DNA from: Crotophaga sulcirostris
Taxonomy: Eukaryota; Chordata; Aves; Cuculiformes; Crotophagidae
Direction: 5' to 3'
NCBI GenBank assembly: GCA_013397455.1
Contig: VYZB01000375.1
Span: 164,950-228,949 of the forward strand
Length of the DNA: 64,000 nucleotides
Part shown: positions 23,151 through 33,240 of the stretch, in pieces
Layout: each line of letters opens with the position of its first letter
How positions within the stretch are numbered: position 1 is the stretch's first letter
Notes under the pieces: generated by a model
Database searches by the model: none
What the model was told of the DNA's origin: nothing
What the model saw: the letters and a program-made list of their open reading frames with translations, nothing else
Made by a program: the position numbers and the translations under genes

Positions 23151-23548
23151 AGTCATACAATCACTTAGGTTGCAAAAGAACTCTAAGATCATTGAGTCCA
23201 GTCTTTAACCTAACACTGCCAACTCCATCACTAAGTCATGTCCATAAGCACCACATTTACCTGTCTTTTAAACGCCTCCAGGGACAGCGACTCAACCACT
23301 TCCCTGGGCAGCCTGCTCCAGTGCTTGACAAGCCTTTCCATGAGGTAGTATTTCCTGATATCTAATTTAAACTTCCCTTCACACAACTTGAGGCCACTTC
23401 CCCTCATTGTATTGCTTGCTGCTTGGGAGGAGAGACCAATGTCTCACCACAACCTCCTTTCAGGGAGTTGTAGGGAGCAATAAGGTCCCCTCTCAGCCTC
23501 CTTTTCTACAGACTAAACAACCTCAGTTCCCTCAGCTGCTCCTCATGT
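23151..23548 (-). mobile_element. CR1 LINE 3' region, minus strand
   Basis: Left end AGTCATACAATCACTTAGGT (decayed tail and stem), then TGAGTCCAGTCTTTAACC, ACGCCTCCAGGGACAGCGAC, GTGCTTGACAAGCC, CACAACTTGAGGCC and CCTCCTTTCAGGGAGTTGTA, to CAGCTGCTCCTCAT, all in CR1 order on the minus strand. Homology stops abruptly at CTCCTCAT, where CR1 should continue, and an LTR-like sequence follows. The plus frame at 23054-23365 is antisense to the LINE and not a gene. Confidence 0.9.
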
Positions 23549-23780
23549 TGAAGCGCACAGCGCTGGGTGTGTAACGCAATCGACACACCACAATCCTTTT
23601 GGCTTTTCTCAATGATGAAGATGAAAGAGTTTCCAACAAGATCACTTCTGGTGGCTGCCACTTCCAAGTTCTTCTGTCAGGAAAGATCATTCCAAATTAT
23701 CGCAAGCATCTGACATGTTCCTGATCATGTGCCCCAGAGTGCTGTCAAGCACTGCAGGAAGGATGAAACCACAGGGTTTT
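23548..23780. mobile_element. Possible LTR fragment, unplaced
   Basis: Directly after the CR1 break the sequence reads TGTTGAAGCGCACAGCGCTG and GGTGTGTAACGCAATCGAC, with several CpG in an otherwise CpG-poor region. It begins with TG, as retroviral LTRs do. The minus strand would end in ...GCGCTTCAACA, a usual LTR terminus. No second end, target duplication, primer site or internal region is visible, so both the identity and the right boundary are uncertain. It could also be a decayed unique segment. No viral gene is present. Confidence 0.3.
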
Positions 23781-23968
23781 GTACTAGATCTACAGGACCA
23801 CATGGAAACATGGGATATTTTTATTAAAAAATATTTCCTCTTGGTCTAGGGCTAAGTTTTAGGCAAATTCTCAACAGGTTTGTAAATAAAGATATGTTTA
23901 GTAAGATCAGTGACTATATAGATGGTTTTTTAATCTCAAGCAATGGTCAGTAATGACTGCTTGTTGGG

Positions 23969-24223
23969 AAGGAGTGTAAGAGGGGAGATTTAGATTAGAT
24001 ATTAGGAGGAAATTTTTGACTGTGAGGGTGGTGAAGCACTGGACAAGTTGTCCAGAGAAGCAATGGATGCCCCATCCCTGGAGGTGCTCAAGACCAGGTT
24101 GGATGAGGCTTTGAGCAACCTCATCCAGTGGGAGGTGTCCCTGCCCATGGCAGGGCTTGGAACTGGATGATCTTTAAAGTCCCTTCCAACCCAAACCATT
24201 CTATGATTCTGTGGTTCTATGAC
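23969..24223 (+). mobile_element. CR1 LINE 3' end, chicken-type subfamily
   Basis: Reads AGATTTAGATTAGATATTAGG, TGACTGTGAGGGTGGTGAAGC, CCCCATCCCTGGAGGTGC, GTTGGATGAGGCTTTGAGC, AGTGGGAGGTGTCCCTGCCC, CTGGATGATCTTTAAAGTCC and CTTCCAACCC, ending AACCATTCTATGATTCTGTG. The CAGTGGGAGGTGTCCCTGCC block marks a subfamily different from the ATACTGTG copies; the copy at 43030-43329 belongs with it. The minus frame at 24002-24253 is antisense. Confidence 0.9.
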
Positions 24224-24334
24224 AAAAAGGAAAATACACACTGATGTTCCCACATTTTAGCTTTTCAACTCCCTGCAAACTGTGGCTATGCAATTTCCTG
24301 ACCTGGGGGTTATTTCTTTATCTATCATAGTCTA

Positions 24335-24640
24335 TGAAGGTTTTCCTTCCATATATGTATCTAATTGCTTTTTGAACCCATGAAAACTTATGACATTCAC
24401 AACATCCTGTGGCAATGAGTTTCATGGTTTAATTATGATGTGCTGCATGAAGAAGTTTCCTTTAATCATCTTGAGTCCACCTTTAGATAACTTTATTTGA
24501 CAACTCTTAGATTTTGTTTTACAAGAAATAATAAAGAATTGTAATTTCTTCATCTTCTCCATGATTGTTAGGATTTCATAGCCTTCTGTCACATCCTGAA
24601 AAGATTAGTCTTTCCAGGCTTAAGAGTTCTTTTTTTTGTT
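24335..24640 (-). mobile_element. Ancient CR1-L-like LINE fragment
   Basis: The plus strand reads GCTTTTTGAACCCATGAAAA, ATTCACAACATCCTGTGGC, AATGAGTTTCATGGTTTAAT, TGCTGCATGAAGAAGTTTCC, ATCTTCTCCATGATTGTTAG, TTCATAGCCTTCTGTCACAT and TTTCCAGGCTTAAGAGTTC. This is the complement of an old CR1 subfamily pattern known from turtles, crocodilians and birds (ATCCACAACATCCTGTGGCA, GTTGTGTGAAGAAGTACTTC and so on). Divergence is high. It is inserted on the minus strand and is clearly much older than the neighbouring copies. Confidence 0.7.
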
Positions 24641-25213
24641 ATCTCCTGTAACACTGAATCCGTTTCTCACCTTTAATCATCGTTATTCTCCTTTCTTTGT
24701 GTTACCATTTTTTCTATGCTTATTCTGCATGCAATTTATAGTTATTTACACCTGTTAAAAGTGTACATCATTTTATCATTCCAGTACAGGAGCATTTTAC
24801 ACTCATTTTTGACTACAAAGATGCAAGACTGTGGAGAGTTTATTTCTCCACATACAATAAATATTAAGCAGTTCCAATTTATCATGTAAAAAATCTGTTC
24901 TGACTTGTGATGAAGACAGGGTTCCATTTTTTTTTTAAAAAAGTATTTATTTAGTATTTGTTTTGATTAGTCCATCTGATGTTCTTCAGTCTGGTGGAGA
25001 GAAAACAATATGTTCTGCTAATGACTATGTTTTTAATGTCTGATGAATTTTCTTCTGTGAGAGAAGGACACAGCTCTTTCAAACTCAGCAGCTGAATAGA
25101 TCTATACACCCTCCGGCAGAATGTTACCAGGATAATGACACAGCTAATGTTATTAATTAACCCTTTTGAAGTCTTAATGTTTCAAAATTTCAGGTAATGG
25201 TATTTAGGTAGCA

Positions 25214-25238
25214 ATTTTATTTTATTTTATTTTATTTG
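25214..25238. repeat. (TTTTA)n microsatellite
   Basis: About five TTTTA units in a row. Simple repeat. Confidence 0.9.
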
Positions 25239-25434
25239 GACTTATGTAAGATTTCAATTTGATACCTAAGCGACCCCTCGCCCCTGCAAAAGGAAAAAGA
25301 AGGAAAGAAGTGAAAAAAAAGGGATGAATTAAGTAAACAGAGAATTGTTAAGCTATATAATTTTAAAAATTATGTTTGCCATGACATACATTAACAATTA
25401 AGAAAACCCAATCCAACCCAAATGTTTTGCTTTG

Positions 25435-25447
25435 ACTACTACTACTG

Positions 25448-25480
<33 letters not shown>
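25435..25480. repeat. (ACT)n trinucleotide microsatellite
   Basis: Fifteen triplets in 46 bases, with a single interruption (ACTACTGCTACT). Likely polymorphic in length. It is not in a coding frame. Confidence 0.95.
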
Positions 25481-26133
25481 GGTTTTGTTATTAAGTTTGA
25501 CACATGGGTTGTGATATGGATTGCAAACCACAATATGACCTTGGTTGCAACACTTAATGTTATGATCTTTAAAAAAAGGAGACAATATCATTTCATTATC
25601 TCTTATTTTTTTTCTAGCTCATTTATTCAGACTGCAAACAGGACAGGATCTGGCCTTTCCTATGACAGGAACAGCACTTAGCACAGTGGAGTTCTGGACT
25701 TGAACACCTTTTATTACTGCGCCCTACAGAGATGATATTCAGTGCTGAAAAATACAATGAGGCAACTGAAGTTGCATTGTAATTCTGTTCAACTGAGATG
25801 ACTAAAATCCTGGTTTCATTTATTTATTTCATTTTCATTTATGGAATAATTCTGTTGAGCTCTCTGGGGTCTTTCCCGTTTACATTGAGATGACAAAAAC
25901 TTGAATTAATTACTTTTATTTCTATCTTGAAATTGCAATTAGAACATGTCTGCTACTTTGAGAGTATATTTGGTCTGTTTTTTAATCCATGGAAAAGCAT
26001 TTTCAGTGTTGTCACCGAAGATGAGTTTCTCCATCAAATGATCCAATCAAATAATCTCCATCAAATAATCCAATCCAGAGTCACCATATAAACGAAAACT
26101 CTGTTCTGCTACCAGCCACTCTTTTAGAGAGTT

Positions 26134-26468
26134 TCATCCAACCTGGTCTTGAACACCTCCAGGGATGGAGCATCCACAATTCCTCTGGGCAACCTGTCCC
26201 AAGGCCTCACCACCTGCACAGTAAGAAATTTCTTCCTAGTATCTCATCTAAATCTCCCTTCTTTCAGCTTGAAAGCGCTCCCCTCATCCTATCCCTGCAC
26301 TCCCTGATCAAGTGCCCCTCCCCAGCTTTCCTGGAGCCCCTTTCAGTGCTGGGAGGCTGCTCTAAGGTCTCCATGGAGTCTTCTCTTCTCAGGCTGAACA
26401 TCTCCAACTCTCTCAGTCTGTCCTCGTATGGGAGGTGCTCCAGCCCTCTGATCATGTCCTGCCTGGCC
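26134..26468 (-). mobile_element. CR1 LINE ORF2 C-terminal fragment without its 3' end
   Basis: On the minus strand it encodes GLEHLPYEDRLRELEMFSLR, then a diverged REDSMETLEQPPSTERGSRK segment and a RDRMRG stretch. The plus strand shows the complements, such as CATCCAACCTGGTCTTGAAC, ACCTCCAGGGATGGAGCATC and TTTCCTGGAGCCCC. The expected 3' UTR stem and octamer tail are missing on the left, unlike the other copies, so this insertion has lost its 3' end or was truncated there. It is an older chicken-like subfamily. Confidence 0.85.
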
Positions 26469-28805
26469 TGCAGTTGCTATCCCAGGGACATGTGAGTCCC
26501 CATGGGTCTTCTGGGGATATTTAGATACCCTTGCTTGCTGACACGACATCCACATTTAGGCAACTAAATGGTGCTTCGTGTGCCTTCAGGAAGCATCAGA
26601 AGATTATTATCCTCTTCCATGGATGAGATATGGGACTACATTGGCAGGAAGTCAACTCACACTACTCTTTACTGGTGTTGTTATTTCACTTCTGTGATTA
26701 GAACTGGGTTTGTAAATGCTCTGAGAGGCCCTCCACTTGCTATCATTTTTATTCCTGGAAATATTCATTCTCACAAGGTTCCAGGTGATGTCTGGAACCA
26801 TTCAAGACAGAGATGGTGCAAATACATGGTAAGACACAATCTTTGGAAAATTTATGAGCTAACTGAACAAACTGATAATGTTGTCTAGAGTTGATGCTGA
26901 AGCACAGTTTGCTCAAGTAATACCAGAATGAAATGGGTTTCCTGTGGCAATGGCAATAAGTGCCCTCAGAGCTCCTCAGTGTCCCTGCCTTGACTCCAAA
27001 CCTTTCTTGATGCAAAAAATGAATTTGGCTCAACACAGTTTTACATGTACAAACCTTGTAACGCAAGCTCTCAAATACCTGAGCTGATGGAACTAAGGCA
27101 GTTGCTCTAAGGAATCATGCCTTCATTTTGCACACCATATATCTATTTCTGTGCATTTTTTTCATCCTAAATAATTTTTTGCCCTGATTTTCCTCCTCTC
27201 CAGTAAGATTTGATCCATTAATGAGCACATTCATGGTAATATGGCTATTTTATTTATTGCTTTCAATTGTACATATTTATTCTCTATCAGAATAAGATGG
27301 ATTGAAATACAACATACCTCTGCAAGCATCAAGCTCTGCCTTTACTTGTCATTGCAAAAAGTAACTCTGAGCAGTGTAGAAAGTGCTGCATTTTATGAGG
27401 CTGCTTGTGATTCCAGGAATCGTGTCCCAGTTGAGCATTAGTGCGGCTGAATTTCAAGCTATAGTAAGAGAAAAGCTGACATAAGAGCCAGGTACACTAG
27501 TTTTATACCAGATTATAGATTCTGTGTGCCAGGGAAGCACAAAGATCCAGTGCTTTGGCTGATGTTGGGAATATCTTGGAAAGAATACTATTTCTATGCC
27601 CTTTTTTTTTTTTTTTTTTTTTCTGGAAATGAGCATTCCAGCGAGTGTACATTCTGTAGTATGCACATGCTTTAGTAGCTCAGAATGCTGGCACTAATCC
27701 CTTTTCAATCCTGGTGGCAATATCAGAGTATTAACTGAGGCTTTTTAATTGTGAGCTTTTAAACAGCCATATTAAAAAAAAAAAGATATGCAATATAATC
27801 TTGCCCAAATGTTATTTCAATGCCAATAAAACCCAATGAATAGACTGAAGACCTTAGTAAATAAAACCCTGTTATTTTACTTCAGGGATTGTGACTGTTG
27901 GCCAGACTCAGGATTTTCACTGAAAATGAGATTGGTGGTTTTATTTTAGCCTGAGCCGATAATTCACATTAAAAAATAGTTTAATAATTATTCTCATCAG
28001 TCAAACAGGACAGAGAAAGATGTAATGGATTTAAGCTGCAGAAGGGAAATTTAGGTTAAATTTTAGCAGTTCAAAAGAAGGAGAAAAGGTGGTAAAGAAA
28101 ATAAAAAAAAAATTTAAGAATCCAGGGGACAAAATAAGTTGCAATGAGAAGACATGGTGTGATATGCTGAAGGCTGAGAAATGACAAACCTTACCAAGGA
28201 GGTATCTTGATTTCTTAAAGAATTCCTTAAGTCTGGTGAATATATCGGTGTGTATTTCCTTTATTTACACATTTTTTATTCTTTCCATACAGTGCTTTGC
28301 TAAAGAAGCAAGCCCTGTTTTGGTATTCAGTCGTTAAATTATGATCGTAAATGACTGTTGTCAGGGTGTATCCACAAATCTGACAGGAGCCAAAGAGGGG
28401 GCCTGAAGGGAGATGTTTTTTCAAGGTGGGGTATCAGGTGGGTGTATACCTCCACCACTTTGCCAGGAGCAATAGGCATACCTTTATTGTACTGCAGTTC
28501 ACCATCCAGCCATATCGATTTTATTATGGACTTTGTTGTTTTTTTTTTTTTTTAACGTTAAAAGTAGCAGCTCTGCCTAGAAGTGATCAACAAAACGCTG
28601 TAATTGGACAGAAGGTTTGCTAGTTGAGACAGCAACATTCTGGTGCAGCTCTAATGCTCTCCACAAGGACCTCCATGTAGCGCTGTGATGTGTTTTCTCA
28701 CTGGAACCAGCTGTAGAGAATTCTGAATGGTGATTCACTGAGTCTTCACCCAAAATTCAGGTGCCTTTTGTCCCAGAGACCTTACAATCTCAAGATAGTG
28801 CAAGA
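26469..28805. other. Non-coding spacer with poly-T runs and a possible conserved element
   Basis: No gene is recognised. It includes a palindromic CATTTAGGCAACTAAATGG near 26553-26571, a 21-base poly-T run at 27602-27622 and another T run near 28539-28552. An AT-rich stretch at 27900-28030, with TTTAATAATTATTCTCATC, may be a conserved element. The short open frames (26568-26888, 26749-27066 and others) have no domains. Confidence 0.5.
27602..27622. repeat. Poly-T homopolymer, 21 bases
   Basis: Uninterrupted T run. No LINE or SINE head is attached on either side, so it is not obviously a retroposon tail. Assembly length may be unreliable. Confidence 0.9.
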
Positions 28806-29094
28806 GAAGGTTGTAGTCAGACAGGAGTTGGTCTCTTCTCTCAGGTGACCAGTGACAGAACAAGAGGACATGGACTAAAGCTTCCCTGAAAGGGTGATTG
28901 GCCATTGGAATGCACTGCCCCGGCAGGTGGTGGAGTCACCAACCCTGGAGGTGTTTAAGGGGAAATTGGATGAGGCACTCAGTGCCATGGTTTAGATGAT
29001 GGGTTGGTGTTGGTGTTGATGTTGGTGTTGAGTTATAGGTTTGACTCGATGATCTCAGAGGTCCTTTCCAACCTTGTAATACCGTGATACTCTG
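28806..29094 (+). mobile_element. Young CR1 LINE 3' end with a ~40-base internal deletion
   Basis: Order: GAAGGTTGTAGTCAGACAGG, AGTTGGTCTCTTCTCTCAGG, ACCAGTGACAGAACAAGAGG, ATGGACTAAAGCTTCCCTG, GGTGATTGGCCATTGGAATG, TGGAGTCACCAACCCTGGAG, GCCATGGTTTAG (stop), then repeated TTGGTG units, TTGACTCGATGATCTCAGAG, TTTCCAACC and an ATACCGTGATAC tail. Compared with the copy at 36781 it lacks about 40 bases between AAGCTTC and CCTGAAAGG. The 3' UTR also carries an expansion of GGTGTT/GATGTT units. Confidence 0.92.
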
Positions 29095-32000
29095 AGAAGG
29101 TAACTAGGTGTTATCCAAAGAAGCAGTAGTGGAAGAGATAGAAAGTATTCAGTATACCCTGGCTGCCTAGAACTCACAGACTGGAGAAACCATCACCTGC
29201 CAGTACTCATTATAAAATAATTTAAGACTGCAATACTGCTTTATTTCATGGCAATCCTAACATTCAGTGGCACTATGCATGTTTCAAAGGTGTAATCAAC
29301 AAACTCTATTCTTGTTTAGCCATTAAAAATTTAGGAGCCCAGCCTTAGTTAGATATCTAGTCTCCTGCAGTCAGACAGGCACAGCCAGAGAAGTATTTCA
29401 ACTCCAATGTTTTAATTACCTCTTGTAGGTGCGATTAATGATTCCCCAGGGATTCATGTGCCTCCCCATACCTTAATGAAAGAATCCACACCAGCAGCTC
29501 AGATGGCACAGCTAACTTTTTAACTAAGGCAGATCTGAGTCAAAATGGATAAAAGGGAGTATCTCAGGTAAGTTTCTACAGAAAAGAAGTATTATTCAAT
29601 AAAAATCACTTTTGTAAGACTACCAGTGCTCTCAGACAAAATAAGGAAGACAGAAAATGAGTCTGCAAACTGGTCCATGACATTATACCTGTAAAATTTT
29701 TATTATAGTAAGTTGATATTACTACAATGTCAACAAAGCTTTCAAGGCTTTCTGTACCATGTAATCAAGCAATTAATCCTTGACCTATTTCACTGAACTG
29801 TAGTTTTCTAGAAGTAATGTTTCTTGACTAAGTTAGCTGTCAAAACATACTCCAATGGTCAGCAAGGAGACTAGATCCCAGAAAGAATAATTCATTTCAT
29901 CATAAAATTTGTGTCTTTTTTATTTGGAATTGATTTATACCTTGACATGTCTATCTCCTTCCAACTATAGCAGGAATGTAGTCAACTAGCTTAGACTAAA
30001 TGCTTAATTTTGGTATTGGGAAAGTCAGGTAAGATGACATTCACCTAGAGTAGAAACATAAAATGAATTATTTGATAAGGACCTAAAGTAGCTGTTACTG
30101 TACTGAATCAAATGATTGATGACTCCGCTTGGACTCATATGAATGTGACATAGGAACAATATTTTATTTACATCTGAGAATGTGACCTTTCTGAATTGCA
30201 ACTGTAATTCAGAGGGAAAGAGAATAATGAGAAAGCTCAAAATAACATGAGAGAAGCCCATACAGGTCTGTGCCAGGAGTCTTGGAATTAGGGTAGGAAG
30301 GCTGAAAGCTGACGGAACGTGCCTGCTGAGTGTGGTACCACTGAGGGCATAAAAGTAGTGTGAAAAGGTTATAACTGGACTTTAGACTGTTCATAATAAC
30401 TAAATAAGTTTTTGTTTAATAATGAAATCGATTTTCATCTCTTGCAATCTAGTAAATTTTCCCTCTGTAACAGAAGGTTACAGGAGTTCATCAAAGGCTA
30501 CAGACAGTAGATTTTAAATGCTGGGAGGCTGAGAGTGGATTGGATATACCAAAGCCTACTGAGGATAGACAGAGCATAAATCAACAAGGGACTACATATT
30601 GGTCAGATCCAAAATCCAACTCTTCCCTAGTAGGCTTTTTTTCCATGAAAATGAATCCATGTAGATATTTTTTAGAGATTTTTCCTATTTTAATCCAGCT
30701 TTACTTAACAGCTCCTGGTAGTCAGTTAAGTATCTTTAATCTACGCATAAACAACCAAAATCTTTGCAAATTAGACTGACGGTTCCCCATAAACTTCCAA
30801 ATTTCATTGGGATAAATTTAGTGTATAAAGGACTGAAGAAAACTTTACAATGTTTCTATTGACTTCTGTGCTGTTTGCTTTAGTCTTCTGTAACTAAAGC
30901 TGCTCTTAGCACATTTGAAATACAGTTATTATATGGCATGAGCAAAAGAAAATTTGTATGCAGAAACACCCTTTGGAGCAGGGCCACAGCAGCTGAAATT
31001 CAGAAGCAGTTCACTGCTATAATTAATCCATACCAATGTATAACTCACAAAAGGAAGAGCTTGACATGTTATTGCATTCATTCTGTCTATAAAATATCTA
31101 TACGCATAGACTTCAGAATATTTCATTAATTTGCCTTTTTAGTGATGGTATTGATAACATAACATATATGGGTTTTCAAGTTAATTTCTTAACTACACTT
31201 CTTGCCACACCTCAGTGAATAAAATCTGAAATGGACCTCAAAACTCATATTAATTCTCAAATGGAAATAGTTGAGGGCACATCTGTGCAAGTAAACGAAA
31301 CAGTGCTGGAAATGGACATAGGCACTAAAATGTGTTGTACATCCAGAGCAGTCTTCAGCCTGGTTTTGTTCCAGACCAAAGAGTGTTCCCACAGATGATT
31401 TCACTGCATATTTGGGGTCTTAGTGTGGGCCAAGAACAACTCCTTTCAGGCAGTTTGGATGCATTCATGCTGTTTTAGAGGCTGAGGAGGTTTAGTAGTG
31501 TGCACAGAACCAATCTGAACCCACTGCCTCAGGACCAGAGAAGAGGTCCTGGCACTATTATTTCACTAATGAACAATTACCTGAAACTCTTTGCCTTCAA
31601 ACGGTTGATCCTGATTCTTCATGTCAATAGATGTTTGATATCCAGTCTTGCAACTGCCTTGAAACTCTGTGTAAGTTCTATATTGAAGAAGAACTGTAAA
31701 ACCAGAGGAGAGCTGCAATATTTATCTAAGAACAGAGATATACCCAGGTACAGTTTTGCTCTCTTGCATGATGATCAGGAATTTACGAAACATGGCAGCA
31801 AATTTTACTGATTTTTGTACCATTTTGAATAGGATGCTGCCACAAAAGCAGCATTGCATATTGTGTATACCTTTTATCTCTGCTAGTTCCTGATTCACCA
31901 GTGACAAGGGTGGTCTTCAGGATTTCCCCTCCCTGGCACAATAATTATACTCTCATAGTGGTACTGAGATGTAAGCTGGACTAGTTTGTGATTAAACCTA

Positions 32001-32689
32001 GGAGCACTCTGAAACAGCTTCCTACATCAGGCGAGAGTAGAAGCATCATTAGCATCCACTTTGAACTAACGAACAAATTTGATAATGTCTGCACTAATTT
32101 GGCATCTCTTTATACTCTGAACACTCTGTAACACAAGGCAATCATTCCTGTGGCTTGTTTGTTCTTAGCTATCACATGACAACTTTCCATCTGTAAAGTG
32201 CAGTGCATCTTAAGTGAATACTTCATACTCACTCAACAATTTGCATTTTATTGCAACACAAATATGGTTTACAAGCTTTTAGGGGATGGGAAAATCGTTA
32301 TTGGTACTTACAAGTAAAGTCCAGGTAAAACTGCAGTGTGTGGTTAACTTCTTCCTAATTCAAAGTTCACTCAGTGGTGGAAGAAAAACGTATTTTTATT
32401 TTTCTGACAATGAAAAGTTCCATCATTTTTCTATGGGAATGATAAAGTAGCATTTTCATAAGTAGTCTTTGAGAATGACTAAAGAGTATGTATCATTCTA
32501 AAAGTAAAAAAGATATTTTTCAGCACATGGACTGTACCATCTTTCATTCCCAACATTTCAATATTGTCAAACCAGAAGTTTAGATAATAAATTTCAACTA
32601 CAGTATTCCTACACACACTCATTCCCCCTTTTGAATCCTTTTTTTTTTTTAACATTTGGAAACCTCCTACATCTCTGAAAATGTTAATA

Positions 32690-33080
32690 GGCTAATTATC
32701 ACCGAGTTAATTTGCAAGTCATATTCCTTCCTGCCCCCACATTAAAAAAAAAAAAGAAATCTCCTCCCCCATTTTATTTTTCGGCAAGTAAAAAAAAGAA
32801 GGCAAGTGAACTTAGCCACAAAATAAGTCAAGGGAAAAATGAAGTACTAATTAAGAAAGCTGGGGTTTTATGCAAATGACTTCTTCACCGAAGACAGTCT
32901 AATGAATGTGCCCTGAGTCGATCCGTGTGCGTTTTCGCCAAGCTGACAGCTGGCTCGGAGGAAGGTCAGACAGAATCAAGCGTGCACAGAGCATAATCCT
33001 TCAGATTGGCAGCTCTGCCCCCTGGTCACTGTTTGATTATCTCCCAAATTGCTGTATTTCACAGAGATAATGATTTTTTA
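32690..33080. promoter_or_regulatory. Candidate enhancer or conserved non-coding element
   Basis: A dense motif cluster with no transposon homology: TAATTATCACCGAGTTAATT at the left, ATTAAGAAAGC, an octamer ATGCAAAT at 32870-32877, TGACAGCTG at 32944-32952 (TALE site joined to an E-box), a CpG-bearing stretch (GTCGATCCGTGTGCGTTTTC), a CTCF-like core at 33015-33028 and GATTATCTCCC near 33035. Local CpG and motif content differ from the surroundings. The element call is inference; no conservation or activity data are available. Confidence 0.3.
33015..33028 (-). promoter_or_regulatory. CTCF-like motif
   Basis: CTGCCCCCTGGTCA resembles the complement of the CTCF core (CTGCC.CCT.GTGG), with the last GG replaced. 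A single motif match has a substantial false-positive rate. Confidence 0.3.
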
Positions 33081-33153
33081 TGGTCACAGATTTGAAGACA
33101 ACTGCTGTATCCTGAGGGTTGTCGTTCTGCAAGGAGACACTGCTGCTTCCTTC

Positions 33154-33240
33154 AGAGGAGAAGAAGGAGGGGGGAAAAAGTTGCTCTCTCTTTTTTCCCC
33201 TCTCTCCCCCACTCTCTTTTCCCCACCTTTCCTTCTTCCA
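33154..33240. repeat. Polypurine block followed by polypyrimidine block
   Basis: A purine run (AGAGGAGAAGAAGGAGGG and onward to GGAAAAAG at 33180) switches within about ten bases to a long pyrimidine run (CTCTCTTTTTTCCCCTCTC and onward). GAGGGGGGAAAAAG (33167-33180) and CTTTTTTCCCCTC (33190-33202) are nearly complementary, giving an imperfect hairpin. It could adopt non-B structure. The frames over it (33049-33379) are low-complexity artefacts. Confidence 0.8.

Larger units (their letters stand above)
24641..26133. other. Non-coding spacer with microsatellites
   Basis: Unique AT-rich sequence holding a (TTTTA)n tract and a trinucleotide array, listed separately. No exon or RNA gene is seen. 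Confidence 0.55.
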
